DNA from: Lysobacter enzymogenes
GTDB lineage: Bacteria; Pseudomonadota; Gammaproteobacteria; Xanthomonadales; Xanthomonadaceae
Reading direction: 5' to 3'
NCBI RefSeq assembly: GCF_023617245.1
Contig: NZ_CP067396.1
Location: forward strand, 4,836,001-4,900,000
DNA length: 64,000 bases
In this document: in pieces, positions 1 through 7,888 of the stretch
How positions within the stretch are numbered: position 1 is the first letter of the stretch
Layout of the letters: every line of letters begins with the position of its first letter
The notes under the pieces: model-generated
The model's database searches: none
What the model saw: only the letters and a program-made list of their open reading frames with translations
Told to the model about the DNA's origin: nothing
Position numbers and translations under genes: made by a program

Positions 1-300
1 CGCCCAGGCCGCCAGCCACCACGCGCTGGCCGTGTCGGCGCCGCGGCCGTCCGGCGCCGCGGCCAACGGCGCCCATACCGTCAGGGCCGGCAACGCGCCG
101 ATGTAAGCCTGCGGCGCCGGCAACAGCGTCGCGATCGACGCCGCCGGCACCAGACTCCAACCCGCATAGGCCGCGCCGGCGCCGAACGCCGCGCGCAGCG
201 GCCGGCGCAGGATCGTCACCGCCAACGCCGCCGCGCCGGCGGCGACAGCGGCGCGGACCAGCATCGGCAACAGCGCGGCGCAGCACTCAGCGAGCGTCAT
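1..300 (-). CDS. M56-family (BlaR1-type) metallopeptidase, N-terminal fragment cut by window edge
   Basis: Only the first 100 codons are present; the rest lies beyond the left edge. Translation from the ATG at 300 begins MTLAECCAALLPMLVRAAVA and continues with alternating hydrophobic stretches and an RRPLRAAFG-type loop, as in the membrane N-terminus of BlaR1/MecR1 M56 sensors. The start lies inside the last codons of the upstream blaI-like gene (overlap 287-300), so the two are probably co-transcribed and translationally coupled. In known systems the M56 protein is a membrane sensor-protease that inactivates the BlaI repressor. The zinc-binding HExxH region is not in the window, so the family call rests on the N-terminus and the partner gene. 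Confidence 0.7.
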   Translation of the reverse strand, partial: MTLAECCAALLPMLVRAAVAAGAAALAVTILRRPLRAAFGAGAAYAGWSLVPAASIATLLPAPQAYIGALPALTVWAPLAAAPDGRGADTASAWWLAAWA

Positions 301-658
301 CGTCGAGTTCCTCCAGCAGCTTGCGCAGTTCGGCGATGTCCTTGCGGCTGAGCTTGCGGTGCTGGCTGAAATGCGCGACCAGCGGCGCGACGCGGCCGCC
401 GAACAGCCGCTGCAGCAGGCCCTGGCTCTCGTCGAGCAACCAGTCCTCGCGCTTGAGCACCGGCGCGTACAGATAGCGCCGGCCGTCCTTCTCGGCGCGG
501 ATCGCGCCCTTGTTCAACAGGCGGTTGAGCAGGGTCTTGACCGTGGCCTCCTGCCAGGACTGGGCGTCGGCCAAGGCCGCGGCCACCTCTTCGGCGGCCA
601 GCGGATGGCGCTGCCACAGCACTTCCATCACCACCGATTCGGCTTCGCTGATCTGCAT
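287..658 (-). CDS. BlaI/MecI/CopY-family transcriptional repressor
   Basis: This 123-residue protein has the length and organisation of BlaI/MecI repressors. A winged helix covers roughly residues 5-75, with recognition-helix sequence ATVKTLLNRLLNKGAI near residues 38-53 and a wing DGRRYLYAPV. A C-terminal dimerisation helix region ends in LSRKDIAELRKLLEEL. Family members bind dyads in their own promoter and are cleaved when the adjacent M56 sensor is activated, classically by beta-lactams. Here the M56 gene follows and overlaps by 14 nt. No beta-lactamase gene is visible in the window, so the regulated target may be only the pair itself or lie elsewhere. Confidence 0.9.
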   Translation of the reverse strand: MQISEAESVVMEVLWQRHPLAAEEVAAALADAQSWQEATVKTLLNRLLNKGAIRAEKDGRRYLYAPVLKREDWLLDESQGLLQRLFGGRVAPLVAHFSQHRKLSRKDIAELRKLLEELDDDAR

Positions 659-660
659 CG

Positions 661-698
661 TTTACATCCGTAATTTTTATTGAGATTACACCCGTAAA
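661..698. promoter_or_regulatory. Candidate BlaI operator: two TTACnnnnGTAA dyads
   Basis: Immediately upstream of the blaI start is an AT-rich island in otherwise GC-rich DNA. It holds two near-identical 12-mers, TTACATCCGTAA (662-673) and TTACACCCGTAA (686-697), in the same orientation about 24 bp (just over two helical turns) apart. Each has the TTAC/GTAA dyad ends expected of a BlaI-type dimer site. The region also separates blaI from the divergent acetyl-CoA hydrolase gene at 751 and could influence both. Binding is inferred. Confidence 0.65.
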
Positions 699-750
699 CG
701 AACAATGCAAGCCCCCGCCGCGTTGACGGGCCCGGTGCGATACTGCGGCG

Positions 751-2778
751 ATGAGCCTTTCCCCGCGCCCCGAGCCCGTCCGTTTCCAGTCCCTCGCCGA
801 CGCCGTCGACTTCCTCTACGCGCGCCTGCCGGGCCCGCTGCACGTCGGCGCCCCGCTCGGCCTGGGCAAGCCGCATCGCCTGCTCAACGCGCTATACGAG
901 CGCAGCGAACGCGAACCGGCGCGGCGCCTGCACCTGTACACCGCGCTGTCGCTGGACCCGCCCGGGGCCGGCAAGGGCCTGGAGGCGCGGTTCCTGCAAC
1001 CGTTCCTGCAACGCCACTTCGGCGACGACTACCCGCGCCTGGCCTATGTGCAGGCGCTCAAGCGCAACGCGCTGCCGGCGCACATGGAAGTGGAGGAGTT
1101 CTACCTGCAATCGGGCGCGTTGCTGCGCTCGCAGGCGGCGCAGCGCCGCTACGCCAGCCTCAACTACACCCACGTCGCGCGCGCGCTGGCCGAGCGCGGG
1201 GTCAATGCGGTGGTGCAGAAGGTCGCAGCCGATCCGTCCGGCAGCGGGCGGCTGTCGCTGTCGTGCAATACCGATCTCACCTTCGACGCCATCGATGCGA
1301 TCGTCGCCAGCGGACTGCCGCGGCCGCTGCTGATCGCCGAAGTCGATCCGCTGCTGCCGTGGATCGACGGCAGCGCGGCGGTGGACGCCTCGTTCTTCGA
1401 TGCGGTGGTGACGCCGCCGGGGCCGTATCCGAAGTTGTTCGGGCTGCCGCGGCAGCCGGTCAGCGATGCGGACTACGCGATCGGCTTCCATGCGAGCACG
1501 CTGGTGCGCGATGGCGGGACCTTGCAGATCGGGATCGGGACGTTGGCGGATGCGCTTTGCCATGCGCTGGTGTTGCGGCATACGGACAATGCGGCGTATT
1601 GGCGGGTGTTGGAGGCGTTGGGGTACGAAAAGGCTGGCGAGTCCGGCGGTGCGGGAGGCTCGCCGCTTGCACACACCGCTTCGTCGGATGTTGACCTGTC
1701 CACTACCCATAACGCGATGGCGACAATTGCGCCGCTTGCCCCCTTTAGCGTTGGGCTTTTTGGCTGCAGCGAAATGCTCAACGAAGGCTTCCGCCGCCTG
1801 GTCGAAGTCGGCGTGATCAAGCGCAAGGTCGTCGACGATCTCGATTTCATGCGCAGGCTGCACGAGGGCCGCGCCGACGCCGCCGACCTGGAACGGCTCG
1901 AACGCGAGGGCGAGTACCTGCAAGGCGGCTTCTATCTGGGCTCGCAGGATTTCTACGACTGGTTGCGCGACATGCCCGAAGCCCAGCGCCGCGGCATCAG
2001 CATGCGCCGGATCAGCGAGGTCAACGAGCTCTACGGCGGCAACGAGACCCTGGAACGTCTGCAGCGCCGCGACGCGCGCTTCTTCAACAGCTGCATGATG
2101 GCCACCGCGCTCGGCGCGGCGGTGTCGGACACGCTCGACGACGGCCGCGTGGTGTCCGGCGTCGGCGGCCAGTACAACTTCGTCGCCATGGCCCATGCCC
2201 TGCCCAACGCGCGCTCGGTGCTGATGTTGCGCGCCACCCGCGACGGCGGCGGCGAAACCCGATCCAACGTGGTCTGGAACTACCCGCAGGCGACGATTCC
2301 GCGCCACCTGCGCGACGTCTACGTGACCGAATACGGCATCGCCCACCTGCGCGGCAAGACCGACGAAGACTGCATCCTGGCGATGGCCGCGATCGCCGGC
2401 AGCGGCTTCCAGCAGCCGCTGCTGCAGGCCGCGATCGGCGCCGGCAAGCTGGCGCCGAAGCTCCATCGCGCGAGCGACCGCAACACCCCGCAACGGCTGC
2501 GCGCCGCGCTGGCGCCGCTGCGCGCGCAGGGCGTGCTGCCCGACTACCCACTCGGCAGCGACTTCACCGCCGTCGAGCAGCGCCTGGTCAAGGCGCTGGC
2601 GTGGCTGAAGGCGAACACCGCCAGGACCGGCGCCAAGGCGCGCACCGCGCTCAAGGCGTGGTTCTCCGGCGGCGCGACGGATGCCGAAGCGATGCAGCGC
2701 ATGGGGCTGGAGCGGCCGGCGGGATTCGCGCAGAAGCTCGAAGCGCGACTGGTGGCGTTGGCGCTGCGCGAGACCTGA
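751..2778 (+). CDS. Acetyl-CoA hydrolase/transferase family protein
   Basis: The 675-residue protein belongs to the acetyl-CoA hydrolase/CoA-transferase family I. Visible signatures are an N-terminal half with GAPLGLGKPHRLLNALY, and a C-terminal catalytic half with SGVGGQYNF (about residue 469) and TEYGIAHLRGKTDED (about 525-539), both typical of the family's C-terminal domain. Family members hydrolyse acetyl-CoA or exchange CoA between acyl groups. A long internal insert near residues 290-330 (roughly 1620-1740) is rich in Ala/Ser/Gly and uses more A/T-ending codons than the flanks. The start is the first ATG after the blaI promoter region. Precise acyl substrate cannot be told. Confidence 0.85.
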   Translation: MSLSPRPEPVRFQSLADAVDFLYARLPGPLHVGAPLGLGKPHRLLNALYERSEREPARRLHLYTALSLDPPGAGKGLEARFLQPFLQRHFGDDYPRLAYVQALKRNALPAHMEVEEFYLQSGALLRSQAAQRRYASLNYTHVARALAERGVNAVVQKVAADPSGSGRLSLSCNTDLTFDAIDAIVASGLPRPLLIAEVDPLLPWIDGSAAVDASFFDAVVTPPGPYPKLFGLPRQPVSDADYAIGFHASTLVRDGGTLQIGIGTLADALCHALVLRHTDNAAYWRVLEALGYEKAGESGGAGGSPLAHTASSDVDLSTTHNAMATIAPLAPFSVGLFGCSEMLNEGFRRLVEVGVIKRKVVDDLDFMRRLHEGRADAADLERLEREGEYLQGGFYLGSQDFYDWLRDMPEAQRRGISMRRISEVNELYGGNETLERLQRRDARFFNSCMMATALGAAVSDTLDDGRVVSGVGGQYNFVAMAHALPNARSVLMLRATRDGGGETRSNVVWNYPQATIPRHLRDVYVTEYGIAHLRGKTDEDCILAMAAIAGSGFQQPLLQAAIGAGKLAPKLHRASDRNTPQRLRAALAPLRAQGVLPDYPLGSDFTAVEQRLVKALAWLKANTARTGAKARTALKAWFSGGATDAEAMQRMGLERPAGFAQKLEARLVALALRET

Positions 2779-2779
2779 C

Positions 2780-2809
2780 GTGGGAGGGCCTTCAGGCCCG
2801 ATGCTTTCC
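2780..2809. repeat. REP unit, left of RAYT gene
   Basis: GTGGGAGGGCCTTCAGGCCC followed by GATGCTTTCC: a GTGG head, then a palindrome (GGGCCTtcAGGCCC). It matches the REP units repeated throughout the window. It begins one base after the stop codon of the preceding gene and lies inverted relative to the unit at 3370. Confidence 0.85.
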
Positions 2810-2892
2810 GATCCGCTCGCGCAGAACTTTCCTAGCCTCGCATCGGAACCAATCCGATAACGCCCCTATCCCGCGGCCACGATGCTGCGGAC

Positions 2893-3435
2893 ATGAACCG
2901 ACCGCCCGAATCCCCCGGCTACCAAGCGCTGCGCCGAGGCCGCCACTCCGAAGCGCAACGCATCTACCTGGTCACCACCACCTGTATCCGGCGGCGCCGC
3001 ATCTTCGCGAGCGACCATGTCGCCCGTATCGCGACAGCGGCCATCACCCATCCGGACAAATGGCTCGGCGCGCAACTGCTGTGCTGGGTGCTGATGCCCG
3101 ATCACTGGCATGGCCTGATTCGCCTCACCGACGGAGTGCGCCTGGAAAGCGTCGTGGCCTCGATGAAAGGTCGGACCGCACGCGCCGTGAACCGCGCGCT
3201 CGACCGCAAGGGGTTCGTGTGGATGCCGGGCTTCCACGATCATGCATTGCGCGAAGAGGAAGACGTCGTACACATCGCCCGGTACATCGTCGCCAATCCC
3301 AAGCGCGCCGGGCTGGTAGAGCGGATCGAAGACTATCCGTACTGGGATGCGATCTGGGCTGAGCGGAAGGCATCGGGGCTGAAGCCCCTCCCACGGCCGC
3401 AAACGCAGACGGGGACGCCATGCGTCCCCGTCTAG
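2893..3435 (+). CDS. REP-associated tyrosine transposase (RAYT, Y1/IS200-like)
   Basis: This 180-residue protein is a single-domain HUH transposase of the REP-associated type. The His-hydrophobic-His metal site is in LMPDHWHGLIRL (about residues 69-80) and the candidate nucleophile Tyr is in HIARYIVANPKRAGLV (about 133-148), both standard for RAYTs. These enzymes cut REP hairpins in single-stranded DNA and are thought to spread them. The gene is bracketed by inverted REP units at 2780-2809 and 3370-3394. The right unit lies inside the coding sequence and supplies the C-terminal ASGLKPLPRP residues. Start ATG at 2893 leaves an 83-nt leader after the left REP. Many matching REPs elsewhere fit an active or recently active system. 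Confidence 0.92.
   Translation: MNRPPESPGYQALRRGRHSEAQRIYLVTTTCIRRRRIFASDHVARIATAAITHPDKWLGAQLLCWVLMPDHWHGLIRLTDGVRLESVVASMKGRTARAVNRALDRKGFVWMPGFHDHALREEEDVVHIARYIVANPKRAGLVERIEDYPYWDAIWAERKASGLKPLPRPQTQTGTPCVPV
3370..3394. repeat. REP unit, right side, inside RAYT 3' end
   Basis: GCATCGGGGCTGAAGCCCCT then CCCAC is the inverted form of the GTGG-headed REP. It overlaps the RAYT reading frame, so the C-terminal tail of the transposase is encoded by its presumed substrate. Confidence 0.85.
3411..3429 (-). terminator. Possible terminator of transketolase
   Basis: GGGGACGC-cat-GCGTCCCC forms an 8-bp stem between the convergent RAYT and tkt genes; a second GC dyad follows at about 3438-3460. Read on the minus strand it is followed by a weak T-containing tract (CTGCGTTTGCG). 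It overlaps the last codons of the RAYT gene. Confidence 0.45.
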
Positions 3436-3482
3436 GCGCCGCCGCGCATGCGCGCGGCGGACGATATCGCGGTATGCCGCCC

Positions 3483-5480
3483 TCAGCCCAGCTTCTTCAC
3501 CGTAGCCACCACCCGATCCACGGTGAAGCCGAAGTACGAGAACAGCGCTTCGGCCGGGGCCGAGGCGCCGAAGCGGTCGATGCCGACCACGTCGCCGTCC
3601 AGGCCGACGTACTTGCGCCAGAAGTCGCTGACGCCGGCTTCGATCGCGACGCGCTTGCGCACCGCGTTCGGCAGCACCGACTCGCGGTAATCCAGCGGCT
3701 GGCGGTCGAACACGTCGGTCGAGGGCATCGACACTACGCGCACCTTGACGCCTTCGGCGCTCAGCGCGTCGGCGGCCTGGGTGGCCAGGCCGATTTCCGA
3801 ACCGGTCGCCAGCAGGATCACCTCCGGCGCGCCGTCGCTGTCGCGCAGCACGTAGCCGCCGCGCGCGATCTGCGCCACCTGCTGCGCGTCGCGCGGCTGG
3901 TGCGGCAGGTTCTGGCGCGAGAACACCAGGCAGCTCGGGCCGTCCAGGCGCTCGATCGCGGCCTTCCACGCCGCCGCCGATTCGACCGCGTCGCAAGGGC
4001 GCCACACGTCGTTGTGCGGGATGTAGCGCAGGCTGGCGAGGTGCTCGACCGGCTGGTGGGTCGGGCCGTCTTCGCCCAGGCCGATGGAGTCGTGGGTGTA
4101 GACGTGGATCACGTGCGCGCCCATCAGCGCGCTCATGCGCACCGCGTTGCGGGCGTAATCGCTGAACACCAGGAAGGTGGCGTCGAACGGGATGAAGCCG
4201 CCGTGCAGGTTGAGGCCGTTGCTGATCGCGCTCATGCCGAACTCGCGCACGCCGTAGTAGACGTAGTTCGCGTTCGGGTCGTTGCTGGCGACCGACTTGC
4301 TGGCCTTCCACAGGGTCAGGTTGGAGTGCGCCAGGTCGGCCGAGCCGCCGATCAGTTCCGGCAGCAGCGGCGCGAAGGTCTCGATCGCCATCTGCGAGGC
4401 CTTGCGCGAGGCGATGGTCTGGCCGTCGGCCTGCAGCTTGGCCAGGTACGCGTCGGCCTGGGCGGAGAAGTCGGCCGGCAGCTCGCCGGCGATGCGGCGC
4501 TTGAGCTCGGCGGCCTCGGCCGGGAACTGCGCGGCGTAGGCGTCGAAGGCCTGCTGCCACTGCGCCTGCGCGCCCGCGTGGTCGCGGTTGCGCCAGCCGG
4601 CGTAGATGTCTTGCGGGATCTCGAACTCGGCGTACGGCCATTCCAGCGCGGCGCGGGTCGCGGCGACTTCGTCCTTGCCCAGCGGCGCGCCGTGCGAGGA
4701 TTCCTTGCCGGCCTTGGCCGGCGAGCCGAAGCCGATCGTGGTGCGGCAGCAGATCAGGGTCGGCTTGTCGTCGTGCTTGAGCGCGGTCTCGATCGCGGTC
4801 TTGATCTCGACCGGGTCGTGGCCGTTGACCTTGCGGATCACGCGCCAGCCGTAGGCCTCGAAACGCGCCGCGGTGTCGTCGGTGAACCAGCCGTCGGTGT
4901 TGCCGTCGATGGAGATCTTGTTGTCGTCCCAGAACGCGACCAGCTTGCCCAGGCCCCAGGTGCCGGCCAGCGACGCGACTTCGTGCGAGATGCCTTCCAT
5001 CAGGCAGCCGTCGCCCATGAACACCCAGGTGCGGTGGTCGACGATGTCGTGGCCTTCGCGGTTGAAGCGCTGGGCCAGGATCTTCTCCGCCAGCGCCATG
5101 CCGACCGCGTTGGCCAGGCCCTGACCGAGCGGACCGGTGGTGGTCTCCACGCCCGGGGTCTCGAAGTTCTCCGGATGGCCCGGGGTGCGCGAGTGCAGCT
5201 GGCGGAAGCGCTTGAGCTCCTCGATCGGCAGGTCGTAGCCGGCCAGGTGCAGCAGCGCGTACTGCAGCATCGAACCGTGGCCGTTGGAGAGGATGAAGCG
5301 GTCGCGGTTGAACCACTTCGGATCGGCCGGGTTATGGCTCAGGAAGTCGTTCCACAGCACTTCGGCGATATCGGCCATGCCCATCGGCATGCCGGGGTGG
5401 CCGGAGTTGGCGGCCTGCACCGCGTCGATGGCGAGGAAACGGATGGCGTTGGCAAGATCGCGGCGGCTGGGCGTCGTCAT
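3483..5480 (-). CDS. tkt: Transketolase
   Basis: The 665-residue protein matches transketolase along its length. It starts MTTPSRRDLANAIRFLAIDA and contains ANSGHPGMPMGMADI, the thiamine-diphosphate motif beginning GDGCLMEG and ending at WDDNK, and the catalytic-side HDSIGLGEDGPTHQPVEHL. Transketolase moves two-carbon ketol units between sugar phosphates in the pentose phosphate and Calvin-type networks, using ThDP and a divalent cation in the cytoplasm. The frame is open 115 codons further upstream, but the ATG at 5480 gives the family's normal N-terminus. No partner gene is adjacent; upstream is a repeat-rich gap. Confidence 0.97.
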   Translation of the reverse strand: MTTPSRRDLANAIRFLAIDAVQAANSGHPGMPMGMADIAEVLWNDFLSHNPADPKWFNRDRFILSNGHGSMLQYALLHLAGYDLPIEELKRFRQLHSRTPGHPENFETPGVETTTGPLGQGLANAVGMALAEKILAQRFNREGHDIVDHRTWVFMGDGCLMEGISHEVASLAGTWGLGKLVAFWDDNKISIDGNTDGWFTDDTAARFEAYGWRVIRKVNGHDPVEIKTAIETALKHDDKPTLICCRTTIGFGSPAKAGKESSHGAPLGKDEVAATRAALEWPYAEFEIPQDIYAGWRNRDHAGAQAQWQQAFDAYAAQFPAEAAELKRRIAGELPADFSAQADAYLAKLQADGQTIASRKASQMAIETFAPLLPELIGGSADLAHSNLTLWKASKSVASNDPNANYVYYGVREFGMSAISNGLNLHGGFIPFDATFLVFSDYARNAVRMSALMGAHVIHVYTHDSIGLGEDGPTHQPVEHLASLRYIPHNDVWRPCDAVESAAAWKAAIERLDGPSCLVFSRQNLPHQPRDAQQVAQIARGGYVLRDSDGAPEVILLATGSEIGLATQAADALSAEGVKVRVVSMPSTDVFDRQPLDYRESVLPNAVRKRVAIEAGVSDFWRKYVGLDGDVVGIDRFGASAPAEALFSYFGFTVDRVVATVKKLG

Positions 5481-5830
5481 GGGGCTCGGGCGGCTGAGGC
5501 TGGGAAGCGGAGCGAGAACCGGCCCGGGGCGTGCCCGTTTCGGGCGGCGGGGCCGGCGAAGAGCCGCCATTGTCCCATCCCGGGGCGGCCGTGTCGCCCC
5601 GAACCCGTTCAGCGGCCCGCTGGAGCCGTCGACGCGCCTCCCCCCGCCCCGAACCGGCAGATTCGGCACGCCGCGGCGGGAGCGCGTGGGCCGCGTCCCA
5701 TCGAAGCCGACTGGCGCTGCCGTCTTGGCCCGAAGCCGGGAATCCTCCCAACCGTCGTTCCGGCGGAAACCGAGTCCCACCCAAACATCGCAGCCCTGCC
5801 GTAGCAGCCGAGGTTCCGCATCCAAACCCC
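5481..5830. other. Gap upstream of tkt, no gene seen
   Basis: About 350 bases between the transketolase start and the repeat cluster. Reading frames here are arginine/proline-rich shadows without family signatures. It presumably carries the tkt promoter, but no clear -35/-10 pair was identified. Confidence 0.5.
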
Positions 5831-6196
5831 GTCATTCCGGCGAACGCCGGAATCTATTTTGACCTTGCCGTTGATGTTGCCGTTGCTTGTGCCCGCCCCC
5901 GAGCACGACGCAGTCGTCCCGCAGCCCCGGAGGGCGTGCGCATGGATGCGCACGCGCGCCATGGGGCAGGATGCCCCTTATGGCGCGGCCCCGCGCCGCT
6001 GCGAGCCTTAGTGGCTCTTGATTCGGAACAGGGAAAAGCACTTTCTTTGGTTACTTTCTTTGTTGCTTTGGACAAAGAAAGTGACCCGGCCGCTTGCGGA
6101 CGGAAGCCCTTGATGGCGGCTTTTCGTCACTCGCTGCCGCGCAAAAAGCAGGAGCAACAGCAAAGTCAAAATGGATTCCGGCGTTCGCCGGAATGA
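5831..6196 (+). repeat. Structured chromosomal repeat, copy A (complete, hairpin-rich)
   Basis: This unit begins with the palindrome ATTCCGGCGAACGCCGGAAT (5834-5853) and ends with the same palindrome (about 6175-6194). Between them lie a TTGCCG-type microsatellite, a conserved core and an AAAGAAAGTGACC block. Stem 1 is GCGTGCGCAT-gg-ATGCGCACGC (5934-5955). Stem 2 is CGCGCCATGGGGC (5955-5967) with GCCCC and ATGGCGCG (5973-5987). A further hairpin pairs GGTTACTTTCTTTG (6049-6062) with CAAAGAAAGTGACC (6073-6086). Copies B (40.9-41.1 kb) and C (42.2-42.45 kb) share the core. No protein is evident. Confidence 0.8.
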
Positions 6197-6360
6197 CGAC
6201 CTGGAGCGATCTGTTGCTTCGGGACGTAACGGCGGGACTTCATCGCTTCGGTTGGATTCCGGCGTTCGCCGGAATGACGGCCTGGAGCGATTTGTTGCTT
6301 CGGGACGTAACGGCGGGACTTCATCGCTTCGGTTGGATTCCGGCGTTCGCCGGAATGACG
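6173..6360. repeat. 81-bp tandem repeat carrying the ATTCCGG palindrome
   Basis: GGATTCCGGCGTTCGCCGGA recurs at 6173, 6254 and 6335, exactly 81 bp apart, and the 57-bp intervening segments are almost identical. This gives two full units plus a closing palindrome. Because 81 is a multiple of three, frames stay open through it and produce repetitive spurious peptides; there is no start-site or family support for a gene. Confidence 0.9.
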
Positions 6361-6440
6361 GCCGTTGCGGTTCGTATCCGACTGCAGCCACGTCGCAAGC
6401 CACGTAACTAAGACGAAACCCACGCAATAGCTGCGTTTTC

Positions 6441-6468
6441 GCGGTCGCGACTCGCGTCGCTCCTACAC
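6441..6468. repeat. GTAG-headed REP-like unit (inverted orientation)
   Basis: GCGGTCGCGACTCGCGTCGC then TCCTACAC is the reverse form of the second palindromic family (TGTAGGAGCG-GCGCAAGCCG-CGACCGCGACA). It sits just downstream of the symporter gene. Confidence 0.75.
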
Positions 6469-6481
6469 AAAGCCCCCGCAA

Positions 6482-6513
6482 AGAAAAAGCCCGCCGGACG
6501 GCGGGCTTTTCGC
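6482..6513 (-). terminator. Rho-independent terminator of the symporter gene
   Basis: AAAAAGCCCGCCGgacGGCGGGCTTTT: a GC stem flanked by A and T runs, about 11 bases beyond the stop codon at 6524 on the minus strand. Confidence 0.85.
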
Positions 6514-6523
6514 GGATCGCGGA

Positions 6524-7888
6524 TCAATCCGCCAACGTCTCCGCCGGCGGATCCTCCACCCCGCGCGACACCATCGACGCGATGGCGATGTCGCCGGTGA
6601 CGTTGAGCGTGGTCCGGCACATGTCGAGGAAATGATTGACGCCGAGGATCAGGCCGATGCCCTCCGGCGGCACCTTGACCATCGCGCAGATCATCGCCAC
6701 CACCGGCAGCGAACCCGACGGAACGCCGGCCGTGCCGATGCCGCCGAGGATGCACACCAGCATCACCATGACCTGCTGGCCCAGGGTCAGGTCGACGCCG
6801 AAGAACTGGGCCAGGAAGATCACCGTCACGCCCTCGAACAGCGCGGTGCCGTTCTGGTTCGCGGTCGCGCCCACGGTCAGCACGAAGCGCGAGATGCGCC
6901 GCGGCAGCTTGAGCTCGTCGGCCACGCGCAGCGCGGTCGGCAGGGTCGCGTTGCTGGAGGCGGTGGAGAACGCCAGCACCATCGCTTCCTGCGCGCCCTT
7001 GAAGAAGGCCAGCGGCGAGCGGCCGCCGACGAACTTGATCGCCAGCGAATAGACCACGAACAGGTGGATCGCCAGCGCCGCCACCACCACCGCGACGTAC
7101 TTGGCCAGCTTGAACAACAAGTCCCAGCCGAACTGCGAGGACAGGTTGAACATGAAGCAGAACACCGCGTACGGCGCCAGCTTGATCACCAGCCCGATCA
7201 GGGTCATGGAGATTTCGAACAGGCCCTGGATGCCGTCGCGCAGCGTGTCCACCGCCTTGGACTTGGTCAGCACCATGCCCACGCCGATCATCAGGGCGAA
7301 GAACATCACCGCCAGGATCGCGTCGTCGGCCGCGGCCTGGACCACGTTGCTGGGCACGATCGACACCAGCATCTGGATGCCCTTGGGCGCGTCGGCGCTG
7401 CCCTTGACGATGCTCTGCGCGCGCTCGGCGTTCTCGCTCATCAACTGCTGCGCCTGGGTCGGGTCCATGCCCGCGCCGGGTTGGAACACGTTGACCATGA
7501 CCAGGCCCAGCACCACCGCCAGGCCCGACATCACGATGGTCAGGCCGAGCGTGCGCCAGCCGACCCGGCCGAACGCGCGGATGTCGCCCATCTCGCTCAC
7601 GCCCATGACCAGGGCCGAGAACAGCAGCGGGATCACCAGCATGAAGATCAGGCGCAGGAAGATCTCGCCGGCCGGGCCGGTGATCACTTCGGTGAACAGC
7701 TTGAGCAGCGACTCGCAGCGCCAGCCGGTGGCGCCGGCCTCGCAGGCCTGACCGGTGAGCTGCGCCCAACTGATGCCCCCGACGCCCGCGGCGTAGACGA
7801 TCAGGCCCAGGCCGAGGCCGGCGAGGAAGCCGATCGCCATCTTCCAGTGCAGCGGCAGCTGCTTGCGCGCGTTCTGGGTTTCGCTCAT
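6524..7888 (-). CDS. Dicarboxylate/amino acid:cation symporter (DAACS family)
   Basis: The 454-residue protein has the glutamate/dicarboxylate symporter fold, with about eight hydrophobic segments and two re-entrant loops. Family signatures are the serine-rich loop FSTASSNATLPTAL (HP1) and TANQNGTALFEGVTVIFLA, in the place of the usual NMDGT segment; the sequence here is NQNGT. The HP2-like loop GGIGTAGVPSGSLP and the TM8 motif GVNHFLDMCRTTLNVTGD follow. Such proteins import C4-dicarboxylates or acidic/neutral amino acids with Na+ or H+ across the inner membrane. The ATG at 7888 was chosen because the frame upstream runs through REP sequence. Substrate cannot be assigned from sequence alone. 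Confidence 0.93.
   Translation of the reverse strand: MSETQNARKQLPLHWKMAIGFLAGLGLGLIVYAAGVGGISWAQLTGQACEAGATGWRCESLLKLFTEVITGPAGEIFLRLIFMLVIPLLFSALVMGVSEMGDIRAFGRVGWRTLGLTIVMSGLAVVLGLVMVNVFQPGAGMDPTQAQQLMSENAERAQSIVKGSADAPKGIQMLVSIVPSNVVQAAADDAILAVMFFALMIGVGMVLTKSKAVDTLRDGIQGLFEISMTLIGLVIKLAPYAVFCFMFNLSSQFGWDLLFKLAKYVAVVVAALAIHLFVVYSLAIKFVGGRSPLAFFKGAQEAMVLAFSTASSNATLPTALRVADELKLPRRISRFVLTVGATANQNGTALFEGVTVIFLAQFFGVDLTLGQQVMVMLVCILGGIGTAGVPSGSLPVVAMICAMVKVPPEGIGLILGVNHFLDMCRTTLNVTGDIAIASMVSRGVEDPPAETLAD

Noticed and set aside
892..2493. 533-codon minus-strand frame opposite the acetyl-CoA hydrolase
   Set aside because: It is antisense to a well-supported gene, with low-complexity composition typical of high-GC shadow frames.
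6094..6411. Repetitive small ORF over the 81-bp tandem repeat
   Set aside because: The openness is explained by the 81-bp period; no start signal or similarity to any family.
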